NCBI GenBank assembly: GCA_963787425.1
Contig: CAWBCV010000015.1
Span: 115,431 to 179,430, forward strand
Direction: 5' to 3'
Source: AP-15 sp963787425
GTDB lineage: Bacteria; Pseudomonadota; Alphaproteobacteria; ATCC43930; CGMCC-115725
DNA length: 64,000 bases
Shown: positions 38,426 to 46,691 of the stretch, piece after piece
Numbering within the stretch: the stretch's first letter is position 1
Layout of the letters: the number at the start of each line of letters is the position of its first letter
The notes under the pieces: model-generated
The model's input: only the letters and a program-made list of their open reading frames with translations
What the model was told of the DNA's origin: nothing
The model's database searches: none
Made by a program: the position numbers and the translations under genes

Positions 38426-38779
38426 ATGAGCGTTTGGAGAAAACTGCGGAAGGAAGAGGTGGATCTGATCACCGCAATGGCTCGACATAGTTTCAAGTCA
38501 AATGAGGTTCTACGCTCATTATCCGACCGTCTTGTCGAAGACATGAAAGATGGTGGGATGGGCAGTTTGCGGTTTAAGGATGCAGATAATCGAGAGCGGC
38601 GCTTGGGAAAGAAGATCGCCGAAGCGGAGTTTACAGATGAAGACGGCATCCCGGTCAGCGCGGCTCTAAACCTCGACGACAACGGTGAACTATTCGAATT
38701 GGACATTTGGAAAGTGGATTTTTCAGCTCTCAAGCGATTCCCTCGACCCGAGGAGCTTCGTCAGAAGCGGCCCAGCTAA
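38426..38779 (+). CDS. DUF6984-like small protein
   Basis: 117-aa protein. 'WRKLRKEEVDLITAMARHS' begins it and 'VEDMKDGGMGSLRFKD' follows near 40-55. 'EAEFTDEDGIPVSAALNLDDNGELFELDIWKVDF' near 68-101 is conserved in a DUF6984-type family as I recall. Base composition here is less GC-rich than the neighbours, suggesting foreign origin. It may be an immunity protein for the preceding toxin-like fragment; that is inference. Start ATG 38426 overlaps nothing and follows TTGAA. Confidence 0.6.
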   Translation: MSVWRKLRKEEVDLITAMARHSFKSNEVLRSLSDRLVEDMKDGGMGSLRFKDADNRERRLGKKIAEAEFTDEDGIPVSAALNLDDNGELFELDIWKVDFSALKRFPRPEELRQKRPS

Positions 38780-38792
38780 GGCCTAACTCCCA

Positions 38793-38985
38793 CTTCGGGC
38801 CGATCCTGACGTTGTGCTAAGAGCGCCACGGCGTGCCGGCCCTGCCTGACCCATCCCGGTAGCCGGACCGCGAAGACAAAGCTCCTCAAAAACAGAAAGA
38901 TGGCAAGAAGCGGATGCGCCAGTTCGGCAAGGTCGAAATTCCGCAATCCGCCTTCATCGCCGCCCTCAAAATGGGCGACGGCTGA
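38793..38985 (+). pseudogene. lepA 3' fragment, first copy (internally deleted)
   Basis: Degenerate copy of the lepA 3' end. 38793-38838 matches the lepA segment near 37464-37510 but carries an in-frame TAA ('TTGTGCTAAGAG'). After a jump that skips about 390 bp, 38880-38985 matches the last ~105 bp of lepA almost exactly and ends with the lepA stop at 38985. It cannot make a working protein. It lies directly before the substrate-binding gene array. Confidence 0.85.
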
Positions 38986-39005
38986 GACAGCGGGAGCTTA
39001 CGGCA

Positions 39006-39977
39006 TCACTCGATGACCTCGTCGGCGCGGGCGAGGGTCGATTGCGGTACGGTCAGGCCGAGGGCCTTCGCGGTATTGAGATTGATGGCCAGCTCGAACT
39101 TGTCCGGCTGCTCGACCGGGATGTCGCCGGGCGCGGCTCCCCGGAAAATTCTGACGAGCTGTCGTGCGACCTGTTGCCGATAGATCTCCGCGTATCGCGG
39201 GCCGTAAGCCATCAGCCCACCAGCTTCGGAGATTTCGGGCCACTGATAGATCGCGGGAAGCTGGAGCATGCTTGCGCGCTCGATGATCACCCGCTGGTTG
39301 AGGTTGAACAATCCAGATGCCAGGACGTTGAGCGCTTGGGCCCCCGAAGCCTTTGCCTCATAGAGCGCTGCAACGATCCCCTCGGGTGTCGAGGCAATGT
39401 GGGTAGAGAGTTCGATGCCGCGCTCCCGCGCTGCATCTTGCAAGGCCCGCAGCTGCTCGGGCGCGGTGTCGCTGGGGTCGGCGAGAGCGGCTATGCGGCG
39501 CACGGTGGGAACCAACTCGATCAGTAGCTCCTGCCGCTTGCCATCGAGCTCGGTCGCCAGAATGCTGATGCCGGTGGTATTGCCACCGGGATGGGCCAGC
39601 GAGCTCACCAAACCGCTCAGCACCAAATCGTCGGCAACACTCACGATCGGGATTGTCCGGGTCGCCTTTTGCGCGGCGTGGGTGCGGTGATGGGAACCCG
39701 TCGAGATCGCGTCGACGCCCGCGGCCACGAGCTCCGTCGCAACCTCCAAGGCGTCCTCGTCCGGCATCGAGAAGCGGCCCTCGACCCGCAAATTCTGCCC
39801 TTCGACAAACCCCGATTGGCGCAGCCCGTCGAGCAACGCGATAAAGTCCACACCTTCGCGTGGCCCCCGATGCATTACGCCGAGGCGGTAGACCCGCCCC
39901 GGCTCTTGCGCGCGGCCGTTAGCGCCATGGAAGATGGCCAGGCCGCCGAGCAGGAGCATCAGCTCGCGCCGCCTCAT
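39006..39977 (-). CDS. ABC transporter substrate-binding protein, array copy 4 (most distal)
   Basis: 323-aa PF04392-type binding protein, last in the transcribed array. A short N-terminal signal ('LMLLLGGLAIFHGANGRAQE') precedes 'LGVMHRGPREGVDFIALLDGLRQSGFVEGQN'. 'SLAHPGGNTTGIS' and 'AGGLMAYGPRYAEI' are family blocks. It is the most divergent of the four: it reads 'GVMHRG' and 'DEDALEVATELVAAGV' where the others have 'IGYLG' and 'RLPALAAELV'. It probably binds a small organic solute such as an amino acid. No permease or ATPase is adjacent. Confidence 0.82.
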   Translation of the reverse strand: MRRRELMLLLGGLAIFHGANGRAQEPGRVYRLGVMHRGPREGVDFIALLDGLRQSGFVEGQNLRVEGRFSMPDEDALEVATELVAAGVDAISTGSHHRTHAAQKATRTIPIVSVADDLVLSGLVSSLAHPGGNTTGISILATELDGKRQELLIELVPTVRRIAALADPSDTAPEQLRALQDAARERGIELSTHIASTPEGIVAALYEAKASGAQALNVLASGLFNLNQRVIIERASMLQLPAIYQWPEISEAGGLMAYGPRYAEIYRQQVARQLVRIFRGAAPGDIPVEQPDKFELAINLNTAKALGLTVPQSTLARADEVIE

Positions 39978-40954
39978 TCGATGACCTCGTCGGCGCGGGC
40001 GAGGATCGATTGCGGGACGGTAAGACCGAGCGCCTTGGCGGTGTTGAGATTGATGACCAGCTCGAATGTGGTCGGCTGCTCGACCGGCAGATCGGCGGGC
40101 TTCGCGCCCTTGAGGATCTTTCCGGCGCGAATACCGACCTGGAGATGGATGGCCGGGAGGCTCGGTCCATAGCTGATCAAGCCGCCGGCCTCGGCGATTT
40201 CGCGCCAGCCATAGATCGCCGGAACGGAATAGTGCGATGCCAGCGCAAGGAGCTGCTTGCGCCGGCTGTTGAAGATCGGGTCCGCCGGAACCAGGAGCGC
40301 GCCCGCGTGCCGTTGGACGAGGGTCGAGAAAGCGGCATCGATCTCGCTATCGGTGCTGACCTTCAGGATAGAAAGCTCCACCCCCTTCGTGCGTGCCGCT
40401 TCCTGCAAGTCTTGGATGATCTGCTCCGTCAGCGGAAAGTTCGGATTCGCCAGCAGGGCGATCACCTTGGCCTGCGGAACCAGCTCGGTAAGCAGCTCGA
40501 GCCGCTTGGGCATCAGTTCCACCTGGAAAGGGCTGAAGCCCGTGAGGTTGCCGCCCGGACGGGCGAGGCTGGCGACCAGCCCAGCCGCGACCGGGTCGCT
40601 GACCCCGGTGAAGACAATCGGGATCGTCGAGGTCGCGCGTTTCGCAGCGAGCGCGGAGAGGAGGCCACCGCTTGCCACGATCAAATCGACCTTGCGGTTG
40701 ACGAGATCTGCGGCCAATGCGGGCAGCCGGTCATAGGGGTCCTCCGCCCAGCGGTATTCGATAGCTACGTTTTGTCCCTCGACGTAGCCGGTTTCGCTCA
40801 GCCCCTGCTGGAACGCGGCGGCAAGCGGCGCAAACGCGCCGGGCAACCCGCTGCCGAGATAGCCGATCACCGGCATCGCCTTCTGCTGCGCGCGGAGGGC
40901 GCGCAGCGGGATCATCGTGCCGCCGACGAGGAGAAGCAGCTCGCGCCGTGTCAT
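39974..40954 (-). CDS. ABC transporter substrate-binding protein, array copy 3
   Basis: 326-aa binding protein of the same family. 'LLLVGGTMIPLRALRAQQKA' is the exported N-terminus, followed by 'MPVIGYLGSGLPGAFAPLAAAFQQGLSETGYVEGQN'. 'ARPGGNLTGFSPF' and 'AEAGGLISYGPSLPAIHLQVG' are the family blocks. The final stretch 'VINLNTAKALGLTVPQSILARADEVIE' is shared with the neighbours. Its stop overlaps the next gene's ATG by four bases (ATGA). The ligand is unknown. Confidence 0.85.
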   Translation of the reverse strand: MTRRELLLLVGGTMIPLRALRAQQKAMPVIGYLGSGLPGAFAPLAAAFQQGLSETGYVEGQNVAIEYRWAEDPYDRLPALAADLVNRKVDLIVASGGLLSALAAKRATSTIPIVFTGVSDPVAAGLVASLARPGGNLTGFSPFQVELMPKRLELLTELVPQAKVIALLANPNFPLTEQIIQDLQEAARTKGVELSILKVSTDSEIDAAFSTLVQRHAGALLVPADPIFNSRRKQLLALASHYSVPAIYGWREIAEAGGLISYGPSLPAIHLQVGIRAGKILKGAKPADLPVEQPTTFELVINLNTAKALGLTVPQSILARADEVIE

Positions 40955-41925
40955 TCGATGACCTCGTCGGCGCGGGCGAGGACCGATGGCGGGATCATAA
41001 GGCCGAGCGCCTTGGCGGTCTTGAGATTGACGACCAGCTCGAAAGTCGTCGGCTGCTGGACCGGCAGATCGGCCGGCTTGGCACCGTTGAGGATCTTGCC
41101 GACATAAACACCGATCTGACGGCGCATATTGGCGAAGTTGATGCCGTAGCTCGCCAGACCGCCGGCGGCGACAAACTCGCGGAACTGATACATCGCGGGT
41201 ATGGCGTGGCGCGCCGCCAGCGCGACGATGCGATCGCGTTGGCCGGCGAGGAAGGGGTCCGCAGTAAGGAGGAGCGCGCCCGCTCCCCGGGCAACCATGG
41301 CGGCAAACGCGGTGTCGAGATCGCTTGCGGTGCTCGCCGTCACGACCACGAGTTGCCGCCCGAGCTCGGCCGCCGCCGCTTGTACCTCTCTCGTGAAGGT
41401 CGCCGTAGTCTGAATTTCCGGGGTGACGATAAATGCGATCACGGTTGCGTCGGGCACAAGCTCGCGCAGCAGCTCGAGCCGCTTCGCCGTGAGTTCGCCG
41501 AAGAAAATGCTGAACCCCGTAGCATTGCCGCCGGGCCGGCTGAAGCTGGCGACTAGGCCCGATGCAACTGGATCGGTACCAACATCGAAGACGATCGGAA
41601 TCGTCGCGGTCGCGCCCCTGGCGGCACGTGCCGCATCGCCGCCATTGGCAATGATCACCACCACCCTGCGCCGGACCAGATCGGCTGCCGACTCCAGTCG
41701 CTCATGCCGCCCCTCCGTCCAGCGGTATTCGATCGCGAGGTTGCGGCCCTCGACGAACCCCATCTCGCCTAGTCCTTCACGGAACTGGGCGAGCCCGATC
41801 GCCGATGCGGCGGAGCCGGGGCTGAGGAACCCGATCACCGGTAACTCCGGTTGCTGGGCGCACACCGCCCACGGTCGCACCACCGCGGCGGTAGCGAGCG
41901 CCGCGGCGAGATCGCGGCGCTTCAT
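40951..41925 (-). CDS. ABC transporter substrate-binding protein, array copy 2
   Basis: 324-aa PF04392-type binding protein from ATG 41925. N-terminal signal 'AAALATAAVVRPWAVCAQQP', then 'LPVIGFLSPGSAASAIGLAQFREGLGEMGFVEGRN'. 'SRPGGNATGFSIF' and 'AAGGLASYGINFANMRRQIG' are the family blocks. A longer frame from 42156 runs into the previous gene without support. It shares the ATGA overlap on both sides. Sequence is the next most divergent of the set; binding preference is probably different from its neighbours. Confidence 0.85.
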   Translation of the reverse strand: MKRRDLAAALATAAVVRPWAVCAQQPELPVIGFLSPGSAASAIGLAQFREGLGEMGFVEGRNLAIEYRWTEGRHERLESAADLVRRRVVVIIANGGDAARAARGATATIPIVFDVGTDPVASGLVASFSRPGGNATGFSIFFGELTAKRLELLRELVPDATVIAFIVTPEIQTTATFTREVQAAAAELGRQLVVVTASTASDLDTAFAAMVARGAGALLLTADPFLAGQRDRIVALAARHAIPAMYQFREFVAAGGLASYGINFANMRRQIGVYVGKILNGAKPADLPVQQPTTFELVVNLKTAKALGLMIPPSVLARADEVIE

Positions 41926-42896
41926 TCGATGACCTCGTCGGCACGACCCAGGATCGACTGCGGGATCGTCAGGCCGAGCGCCTTGGCGGTGTTGAGATTG
42001 ATGACCAGCTCGAATGTCGTCGGCTGCTGGACCGGCAAATCGGCCGGCTTGGCGCCCTTGAGGATCTTTCCGGCGTAAATGCCGACCTGGCGATATATGT
42101 CGACGAGGCTCGTTCCATAGCTGATCAGCCCGCCGGCCGCAGTGAACTCGCGCCACTCATAGATCGCCGGAACCGCAGAGCGTGCCGCCAGCGCCACGAG
42201 CTGCTCGCGCCGGCTAATGAAGAATGAGTCGGGGCTGACTAAAAGCGCGCCGGCTTGCAGTTGAGCGAGGGCGGCGAAGGCGGTCTCGAATTCGCCCTCG
42301 GCGCCGGCCTTCAGGATATGGAGCTGCAGCCCCTTCGCTCGCGCAGTTTCCTGCACGTCTCGAATGACGCGCTCGGCAAATGCATTGTTGGGGTTGACGA
42401 GCAGGCCGATCGACTTGGCCCGGGGAACCAGCTCGGAAAGCAGTTCGAGCCGCTTGGGGATCAGCTCAATGGTGAGGATACTGAGGCCAGTCAGGTTACC
42501 GCCAGGGCGCGCGAGGCTGGCGGCGAGGCCGACCGCGACCGGGTCGCCAGCGACGAAGACGATCGGGATCGTTGAAGTTGCACTTTTTGCCGCGAGCGCC
42601 GAAACGTCGGCCTGCGCCACGATCACATCGACCCTGCGACCGACGAGTTCGGCGGCCAATGCGGGCAGTCGATCATAATGGCCTTCCGCGCCGCGGTATT
42701 CGATCGCCAGATTCTGTCCCTCGACATAGCCGGCTTCGCTCAGTCCCTGGCGGAACGCGGCCAGAAACGGCGCTGCCGGGACCGGCGACGCGATGCCGAG
42801 GTAACCGATGACCGGCATCGCCTTCTGCTGCGCGCGCAGGGTGCGCGCCGCAATCATCGCGCCGCCTAGCAGGAGCATCAACTCGCGGCGCCTCAT
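41922..42896 (-). CDS. ABC transporter substrate-binding protein, array copy 1 (first in transcript)
   Basis: 324-aa binding protein from ATG 42896. N-terminal signal 'LMLLLGGAMIAARTLRAQQK', then 'MPVIGYLGIASPVPAAPFLAAFRQGLSEAGYVEGQN'. 'ARPGGNLTGLSILTIELIPKR' and 'AAGGLISYGTSLVDIYRQVG' are the family blocks. Most like copy 3. Its ATG overlaps the stop of a vanished fifth gene (ATGA at 42893-42896). No obvious promoter precedes it, since the upstream part has been replaced by lepA-derived DNA, so transcription of the array may be impaired. Confidence 0.85.
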   Translation of the reverse strand: MRRRELMLLLGGAMIAARTLRAQQKAMPVIGYLGIASPVPAAPFLAAFRQGLSEAGYVEGQNLAIEYRGAEGHYDRLPALAAELVGRRVDVIVAQADVSALAAKSATSTIPIVFVAGDPVAVGLAASLARPGGNLTGLSILTIELIPKRLELLSELVPRAKSIGLLVNPNNAFAERVIRDVQETARAKGLQLHILKAGAEGEFETAFAALAQLQAGALLVSPDSFFISRREQLVALAARSAVPAIYEWREFTAAGGLISYGTSLVDIYRQVGIYAGKILKGAKPADLPVQQPTTFELVINLNTAKALGLTIPQSILGRADEVIE

Positions 42897-42919
42897 TCGA
42901 TCACCTCGTCGGCGCCGGC
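42893..42919 (-). pseudogene. Tail of a fifth substrate-binding gene
   Basis: Minus-strand codons 'AGADEVIE' and a TGA that overlaps the ATG at 42896, exactly like the other array junctions. Similarity then stops abruptly near 42920, where unrelated or lepA-adjacent sequence begins. It indicates that the array once contained at least one more gene that was removed by a recombination event. Confidence 0.6.
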
Positions 42920-43021
42920 AGTGGCCGCGAAGAGCCTCTGATGACGGCTGCTCCTCAACATACCATCGAACGGGCGGCAAGCAGCCGTTGATACTTACGG
43001 GCCACATTTCCACGTCGCCCA

Positions 43022-43696
43022 TTGCATCTGACGAATGGCGCTGCGCGGACTGTGCACAATCCGGCCGATATGCCCGGTCCGGTCAGGATCGACCATATCG
43101 AGGAGCCGTCGATCACGGCGACAATTCTGGTGCCCGACGCTTATCTCGGGCCAATTCCTCGCTTTTCGGCGGAGCGCCGCGGCGTTCAGGCCGACCTAAC
43201 CTATGCAGGCAGTTGGGCGTTGCTGGTCTGTCGCTTGCCGCCGAACGAGGTCGTGTCCGACTTTTACGACCGGCTGAAATCGGTCAGCCGCGGCTATGCC
43301 AGCTTCGACTATCAGCTCGACGGCTACAGCGAGGGCGACCTCGTGCTGATGAACATCCTGGTCAACGGCGAGCCGGTCGACGCGCTGTCGATCATCGTCC
43401 ATCGGAGCCAAGCCGAGCGGCGCGGCCGCGCCTTATGCGAGAGATTGAAGGACCTGATCCCGCGCCAGCTCTTCGCCGTCGCGATCCAGGCGGCGATCGG
43501 CGGCAGGATCATCGCGCGCGAGACCGTCAAGGCCTTGCGCAAGGACGTGCTCGCCAAATGCTATGGCGGCGACGTGACCCGCAAACGAAAACTGCTCGAA
43601 AAGCAGAAAGAGGGCAAAAAGCGGATGCGCCAGTTCGGCAAGGTCGAAATCCCGCAATCCGCCTTCATCGCCGCCCTCAAGATGGGCGACGGCTGA
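43022..43696 (+). pseudogene. lepA 3' fragment, second copy (C-terminal 224 codons)
   Basis: A single open frame equivalent to LepA residues 377-600. The last ~170 codons are nearly identical to the intact gene ('DGYSEGDLVLMNILVN', 'GRIIARETVKALRKDVLAKC'). The first ~50 codons have many changes ('TLHNPADMPD' becomes 'TVHNPADMPG', 'EEPWIKATIL' becomes 'EEPSITATIL'). There is no GTPase domain and no Shine-Dalgarno site, so it is a gene fragment. The surviving frame could still give a small LepA-C-like peptide if transcribed, which is not shown. Confidence 0.88.
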
Positions 43697-43997
43697 GCGG
43701 CTCCCTCGTTTGCGCCCGCCTGCCCGAGAGGGCGAGGATCAGCAGACCCAGCACCATCAGCACCGCGAACGCCCACCATAGGAGGACCGTGACGATAATC
43801 GGGTCCCATAGAAACGGGTGGATGTAGCGCTGCACCACAGCTTGGACGAGGTTGAGGCTCGAAGGGTTGAGGTTGTACCATAGCTGACCGACCGCGATCG
43901 GCGCCCACTGCTTGGTATCGATCGAAACGAACACGTCGCGCGCCAGCACCGCCAATCCGGCGAGGGAAATGATCCAGCCGATCAGTCGACCGATCAT
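43677..43997 (-). CDS. Small conserved membrane protein
   Basis: 106-aa protein with N-terminal TM segment (about residues 5-24), a middle amphipathic part ('NPSSLNLVQAVVQRYIHPFLWDP') and a second TM segment (about 68-90), ending Arg-rich. Function unknown; the pattern is one I have seen as a conserved alphaproteobacterial hypothetical protein. Its last 20 bases overlap the lepA fragment convergently. A decayed copy of its 3' part lies after the intact lepA at 38019-38190. Confidence 0.7.
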   Translation of the reverse strand: MIGRLIGWIISLAGLAVLARDVFVSIDTKQWAPIAVGQLWYNLNPSSLNLVQAVVQRYIHPFLWDPIIVTVLLWWAFAVLMVLGLLILALSGRRAQTREPLSRRPS

Positions 43998-44056
43998 CGG
44001 AAAAAACCTGCGCCGCCGATCCTTCTGGATCTAGTCAGGCCGGTTCGGGGGCGCGT

Positions 44057-45133
44057 TCACGGCGGAAAGGACAGGAAGCATTTGTCTGACGCCAGGATGT
44101 AGGTCTCCATGTAATCCTGGACTACCGGACGGCGGTCGAGAGCCTCCATGGCGCCGATCAGGGCCATCCAGTTCAGCATCTCGTGCTGGCCGGCATATTC
44201 CATCTCGGCGAGAGAGCGCTTCCGCCAAGTGCCGTAATCGGCCCGCGACACCGCGTCGAACAACAGCCGGTCGCCTTCGTGATCCGGCCACAAATACCCG
44301 TTTTTAGGCGACAGGAAGGCATGCGACCAGCTCGACGACGCGATCAGCGCGGCCCGGTACGGCGACGCGGCGAGCACCTCCGCGACGGCGGCGCCGACCT
44401 GCATGCAGCGCCAGGGTGCGGGCGAGGGCGGATCTTCGGCTTCGTCAGCCGGCCGCGGCGGCTGAAAGAGATGCGAAAGCCCACCCTTGGCGTGCAGAAG
44501 GTTTCGCCCGTAGCAATTGACCGCGAACGGGATCACCGGGTACGGGAACCCCTTCCGGTCCCAGTCGAGATAAAGAAAGGTATTGGTGAAGGCGTGGGCC
44601 ATCGGATCGTGCAACGGCTTGTAGGCGTAGGCCATGTCAATCCCGCGCTCGATCAGACCGGTGGCGAGGTATTTCGCCGCCTCGCGGTGCCCGTGCAACG
44701 GTAACCGCCAGTCTCCCGGCTCGCCCCAGCGGTTGGGCTTGCCGCCGTTTCCCCCATGGCCATTGGTATGCCACGGCTGAAGGTCGAAATTTGCGTCGTA
44801 GCCGAGCAGGCAAAAGGCCGGGACGATGTCCTCGCGAAAATTCTCGTACTGGTCGTCGCCCCAAATCACGACGAGATCCGGATTGAAGTCGTCCAGTATC
44901 TTGCGAATCGCGCGGAAGTCGTTGCCAAAGCGCTCGCCGCAGCGATTTGCCGCCGACAACCCGTCATCATTGCCGAGCTCGGCGATCAGCTCGTCCGGCC
45001 AGTTGGCGGGGTCCTTGTACCGGGCCTCGACATTCGGAGCGGTAAGGGTCCGCTTGAACACGCTGGTCAGCCCTTCGTTGGGCAGGCACAGTGTCGGCCA
45101 ATGGGTTACGCCCAGACCCAATATTTCCGCCAT
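44057..45133 (-). CDS. Class III extradiol ring-cleavage dioxygenase (LigB superfamily)
   Basis: 358-aa single-subunit protein with the LigB fold. 'GLGVTHWPTLC' near residues 5-15 contains the N-terminal metal His. 'PDLVVIWGDDQYENFREDIVPAF' (about 85-107) is the following conserved block. 'ALIASSSWSHAFL' (about 262-274) contains the catalytic His region. The subgroup is common in soil proteobacteria, and the aromatic substrate is unknown. ATG 45133 follows GAGAGGAGCACC. It is upstream of nothing transcribed with it and is followed, 68 bp upstream, by the metallophosphoesterase gene. Confidence 0.85.
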   Translation of the reverse strand: MAEILGLGVTHWPTLCLPNEGLTSVFKRTLTAPNVEARYKDPANWPDELIAELGNDDGLSAANRCGERFGNDFRAIRKILDDFNPDLVVIWGDDQYENFREDIVPAFCLLGYDANFDLQPWHTNGHGGNGGKPNRWGEPGDWRLPLHGHREAAKYLATGLIERGIDMAYAYKPLHDPMAHAFTNTFLYLDWDRKGFPYPVIPFAVNCYGRNLLHAKGGLSHLFQPPRPADEAEDPPSPAPWRCMQVGAAVAEVLAASPYRAALIASSSWSHAFLSPKNGYLWPDHEGDRLLFDAVSRADYGTWRKRSLAEMEYAGQHEMLNWMALIGAMEALDRRPVVQDYMETYILASDKCFLSFPP

Positions 45134-45201
45134 CTCGGTGCTCCTCTCTGTCGTGAACGAAGGATGCACCCGGACCGAAACCGATACAAAGAAAAAAGAT
45201 G

Positions 45202-46035
45202 TCAGCCGGTCGCGGCCTTCGCCGGCGGGCGCGGATAGACTTCCTCGATGACGTCGTCGATCCAATAAGGCGCGAGCCCCGGAACATCGACGATGCTGGG
45301 CTCCAGCGCGGTGCCGTCGACCTCGTAGAGAACGGCCCCGAGCCGCTTTTCGCCCGGCATCGGCGGCTGGATTTCGGGGCCCACCAGAAAGCTCGAAGCC
45401 GGCGCCCATAGGTAACGGGTGCCGTCGCAGACGGTTTGATGCGCCTTGTGCAGATGACCACTGGCAACCAGGGTGACCGAATGCCGCCGCGCCAATTCGA
45501 TCAGCCGAGCGCGCGGCTCGGGCTTCACCGACCAGTATCCGGTGTCCGGTTCGTCGGGGCTGTCGAGAAATAGCGGCCGATGCAGAAACCAGGCGATCCG
45601 CCGACCCGCGGCCTCATCCATTATCGCATCGAGCCAGGCTGTTTGGGCCCCCTCTTCGCGGTTCCCGCTGCCGAACAGCATGGCGTCGAGGCCGACCACG
45701 CGAACACCCGCGACATCCTCGAACCACCGGTCCAGGCCGAAATAGCTCCGCCAGCGCGCCAGCCTCTCATCGGTGACCGGCTGACGCGGGTGTCCGGCAT
45801 CGCCGACATCGTGATTGCCGGGAACCGCGCGAACGCGCACACCGAGGGAGCGCATCAGCTCGGCTGCGTGCTGCAGGTCTTCCTCGACATCGGCGCCGTC
45901 GATGGTGACGTCCCCGGTATGGATGACGAGATCGGGGTTCTGTGTCGCGATCCACGCCGCAAGCGGCGGCCAATTGTTGGCGAATTGCGGCTTACCGCGG
46001 CTGAGATGCGTGTCGGAGATCTGTATTATTCGCAT
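45202..46035 (-). CDS. Metallophosphoesterase (CpdA-like calcineurin family)
   Basis: 277-aa calcineurin-type phosphoesterase. The five metal motifs are visible: 'QISDTHLS' (Asp8, His10), 'HTGDVTIDG' (about 39-47), 'VPGNHDVGD' (about 71-79), 'FLHRPLF' (about 156) and 'ASGHLHKAHQ' (about 194-203). This resembles cAMP phosphodiesterase CpdA, but a cyclic-nucleotide specificity is only inferred. ATG 46035 overlaps the end of the HAD gene by 10 bases, so the pair is one operon. Confidence 0.87.
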   Translation of the reverse strand: MRIIQISDTHLSRGKPQFANNWPPLAAWIATQNPDLVIHTGDVTIDGADVEEDLQHAAELMRSLGVRVRAVPGNHDVGDAGHPRQPVTDERLARWRSYFGLDRWFEDVAGVRVVGLDAMLFGSGNREEGAQTAWLDAIMDEAAGRRIAWFLHRPLFLDSPDEPDTGYWSVKPEPRARLIELARRHSVTLVASGHLHKAHQTVCDGTRYLWAPASSFLVGPEIQPPMPGEKRLGAVLYEVDGTALEPSIVDVPGLAPYWIDDVIEEVYPRPPAKAATG

Positions 46036-46691
46036 TCCGCCCCGCACAAAAAGTCCGAGAGATCGGGCATTCCCGCGAAGACGCGCGAACAGCCGGCAGC
46101 AATCAGGCGATCGGCATGGTCGGCGGGGCAATGAGCGCCGCCGCAAAATCCCACGACCGGCATGCCGGCCGCGACGGCAGCCTTCACGCCGACCGTGCTG
46201 TCTTCGACGACAATGCAACTCTCGCGCGGCGCATCGAACTGCCGGGCTGCGAAGAGGAAGAGGTCGGGAGCGGGCTTGCCCCGCGCGACTTGCGAAGCGC
46301 TGAAGACGTGCGGATCGAAGAGCGGCAGCAATCGGGTTACCGTCAGCGCGTGACGGACCCGATCGAGATGGCTGTTCGAAGCGACGCAGCGCGGCGCCCG
46401 AAGAGCCGCAAGGAGTTCTTCGATGCCCGGTATCGCGGTCAGCTCGCCGGCGAACGCGACATCGACATGGGCGCGGAATGTCTCGAAGAACCCGTCCGGC
46501 AGCGTGCGCCCGAAGCGGGCCTCGATCTCGGCGGTCAAGGTGATGCGGTTCTTGCCAAAACCCAGCACCATCGCCTCGTCCATCGTGACCGGAAAATCGG
46601 CGGCGATCAGACATTGGCCTAGAACCCGGCCGAAGATGATCTCGCTGTCGATCAGCACCCCATCGCAATCGAAGATGACGAGAGCAGGCAA
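46026..46691 (-). CDS. HAD-superfamily phosphatase (phosphoglycolate phosphatase/beta-PGM-like)
   Basis: 221-aa HAD hydrolase. Motif I 'VIFDCDGVLIDSE' has nucleophile Asp8 and Asp10. Motif II is in 'CVASNSHLDR', motif III in 'GKPAPDLFLFAA', and motif IV in 'CIVVEDSTVGVKAAVAAG'. The helical cap lies after motif I. Probably dephosphorylates a sugar or small metabolite. A TTG start at 46691, just before motif I, is inferred because no ATG or GTG fits, and the frame upstream runs into the GST region. Confidence 0.82.
   Translation of the reverse strand: MPALVIFDCDGVLIDSEIIFGRVLGQCLIAADFPVTMDEAMVLGFGKNRITLTAEIEARFGRTLPDGFFETFRAHVDVAFAGELTAIPGIEELLAALRAPRCVASNSHLDRVRHALTVTRLLPLFDPHVFSASQVARGKPAPDLFLFAARQFDAPRESCIVVEDSTVGVKAAVAAGMPVVGFCGGAHCPADHADRLIAAGCSRVFAGMPDLSDFLCGAECE

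Larger units (their letters stand above)
39006..42919 (-). repeat. Tandem array of four (plus remnant fifth) ABC substrate-binding genes
   Basis: Four paralogous genes of about 975 bp lie head to tail on the minus strand. Each shares ATGA with the next at 39974, 40951 and 41922. All encode proteins ending 'ADEVIE'. Their 3' ~100 bp are highly similar, with the word TTCGATGACCTCGTCGGC (CTCGATGACC in the first) at every junction. A fifth copy is represented by its last codons at 42893-42919. The array is flanked on both sides by lepA 3' fragments. Confidence 0.85.
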
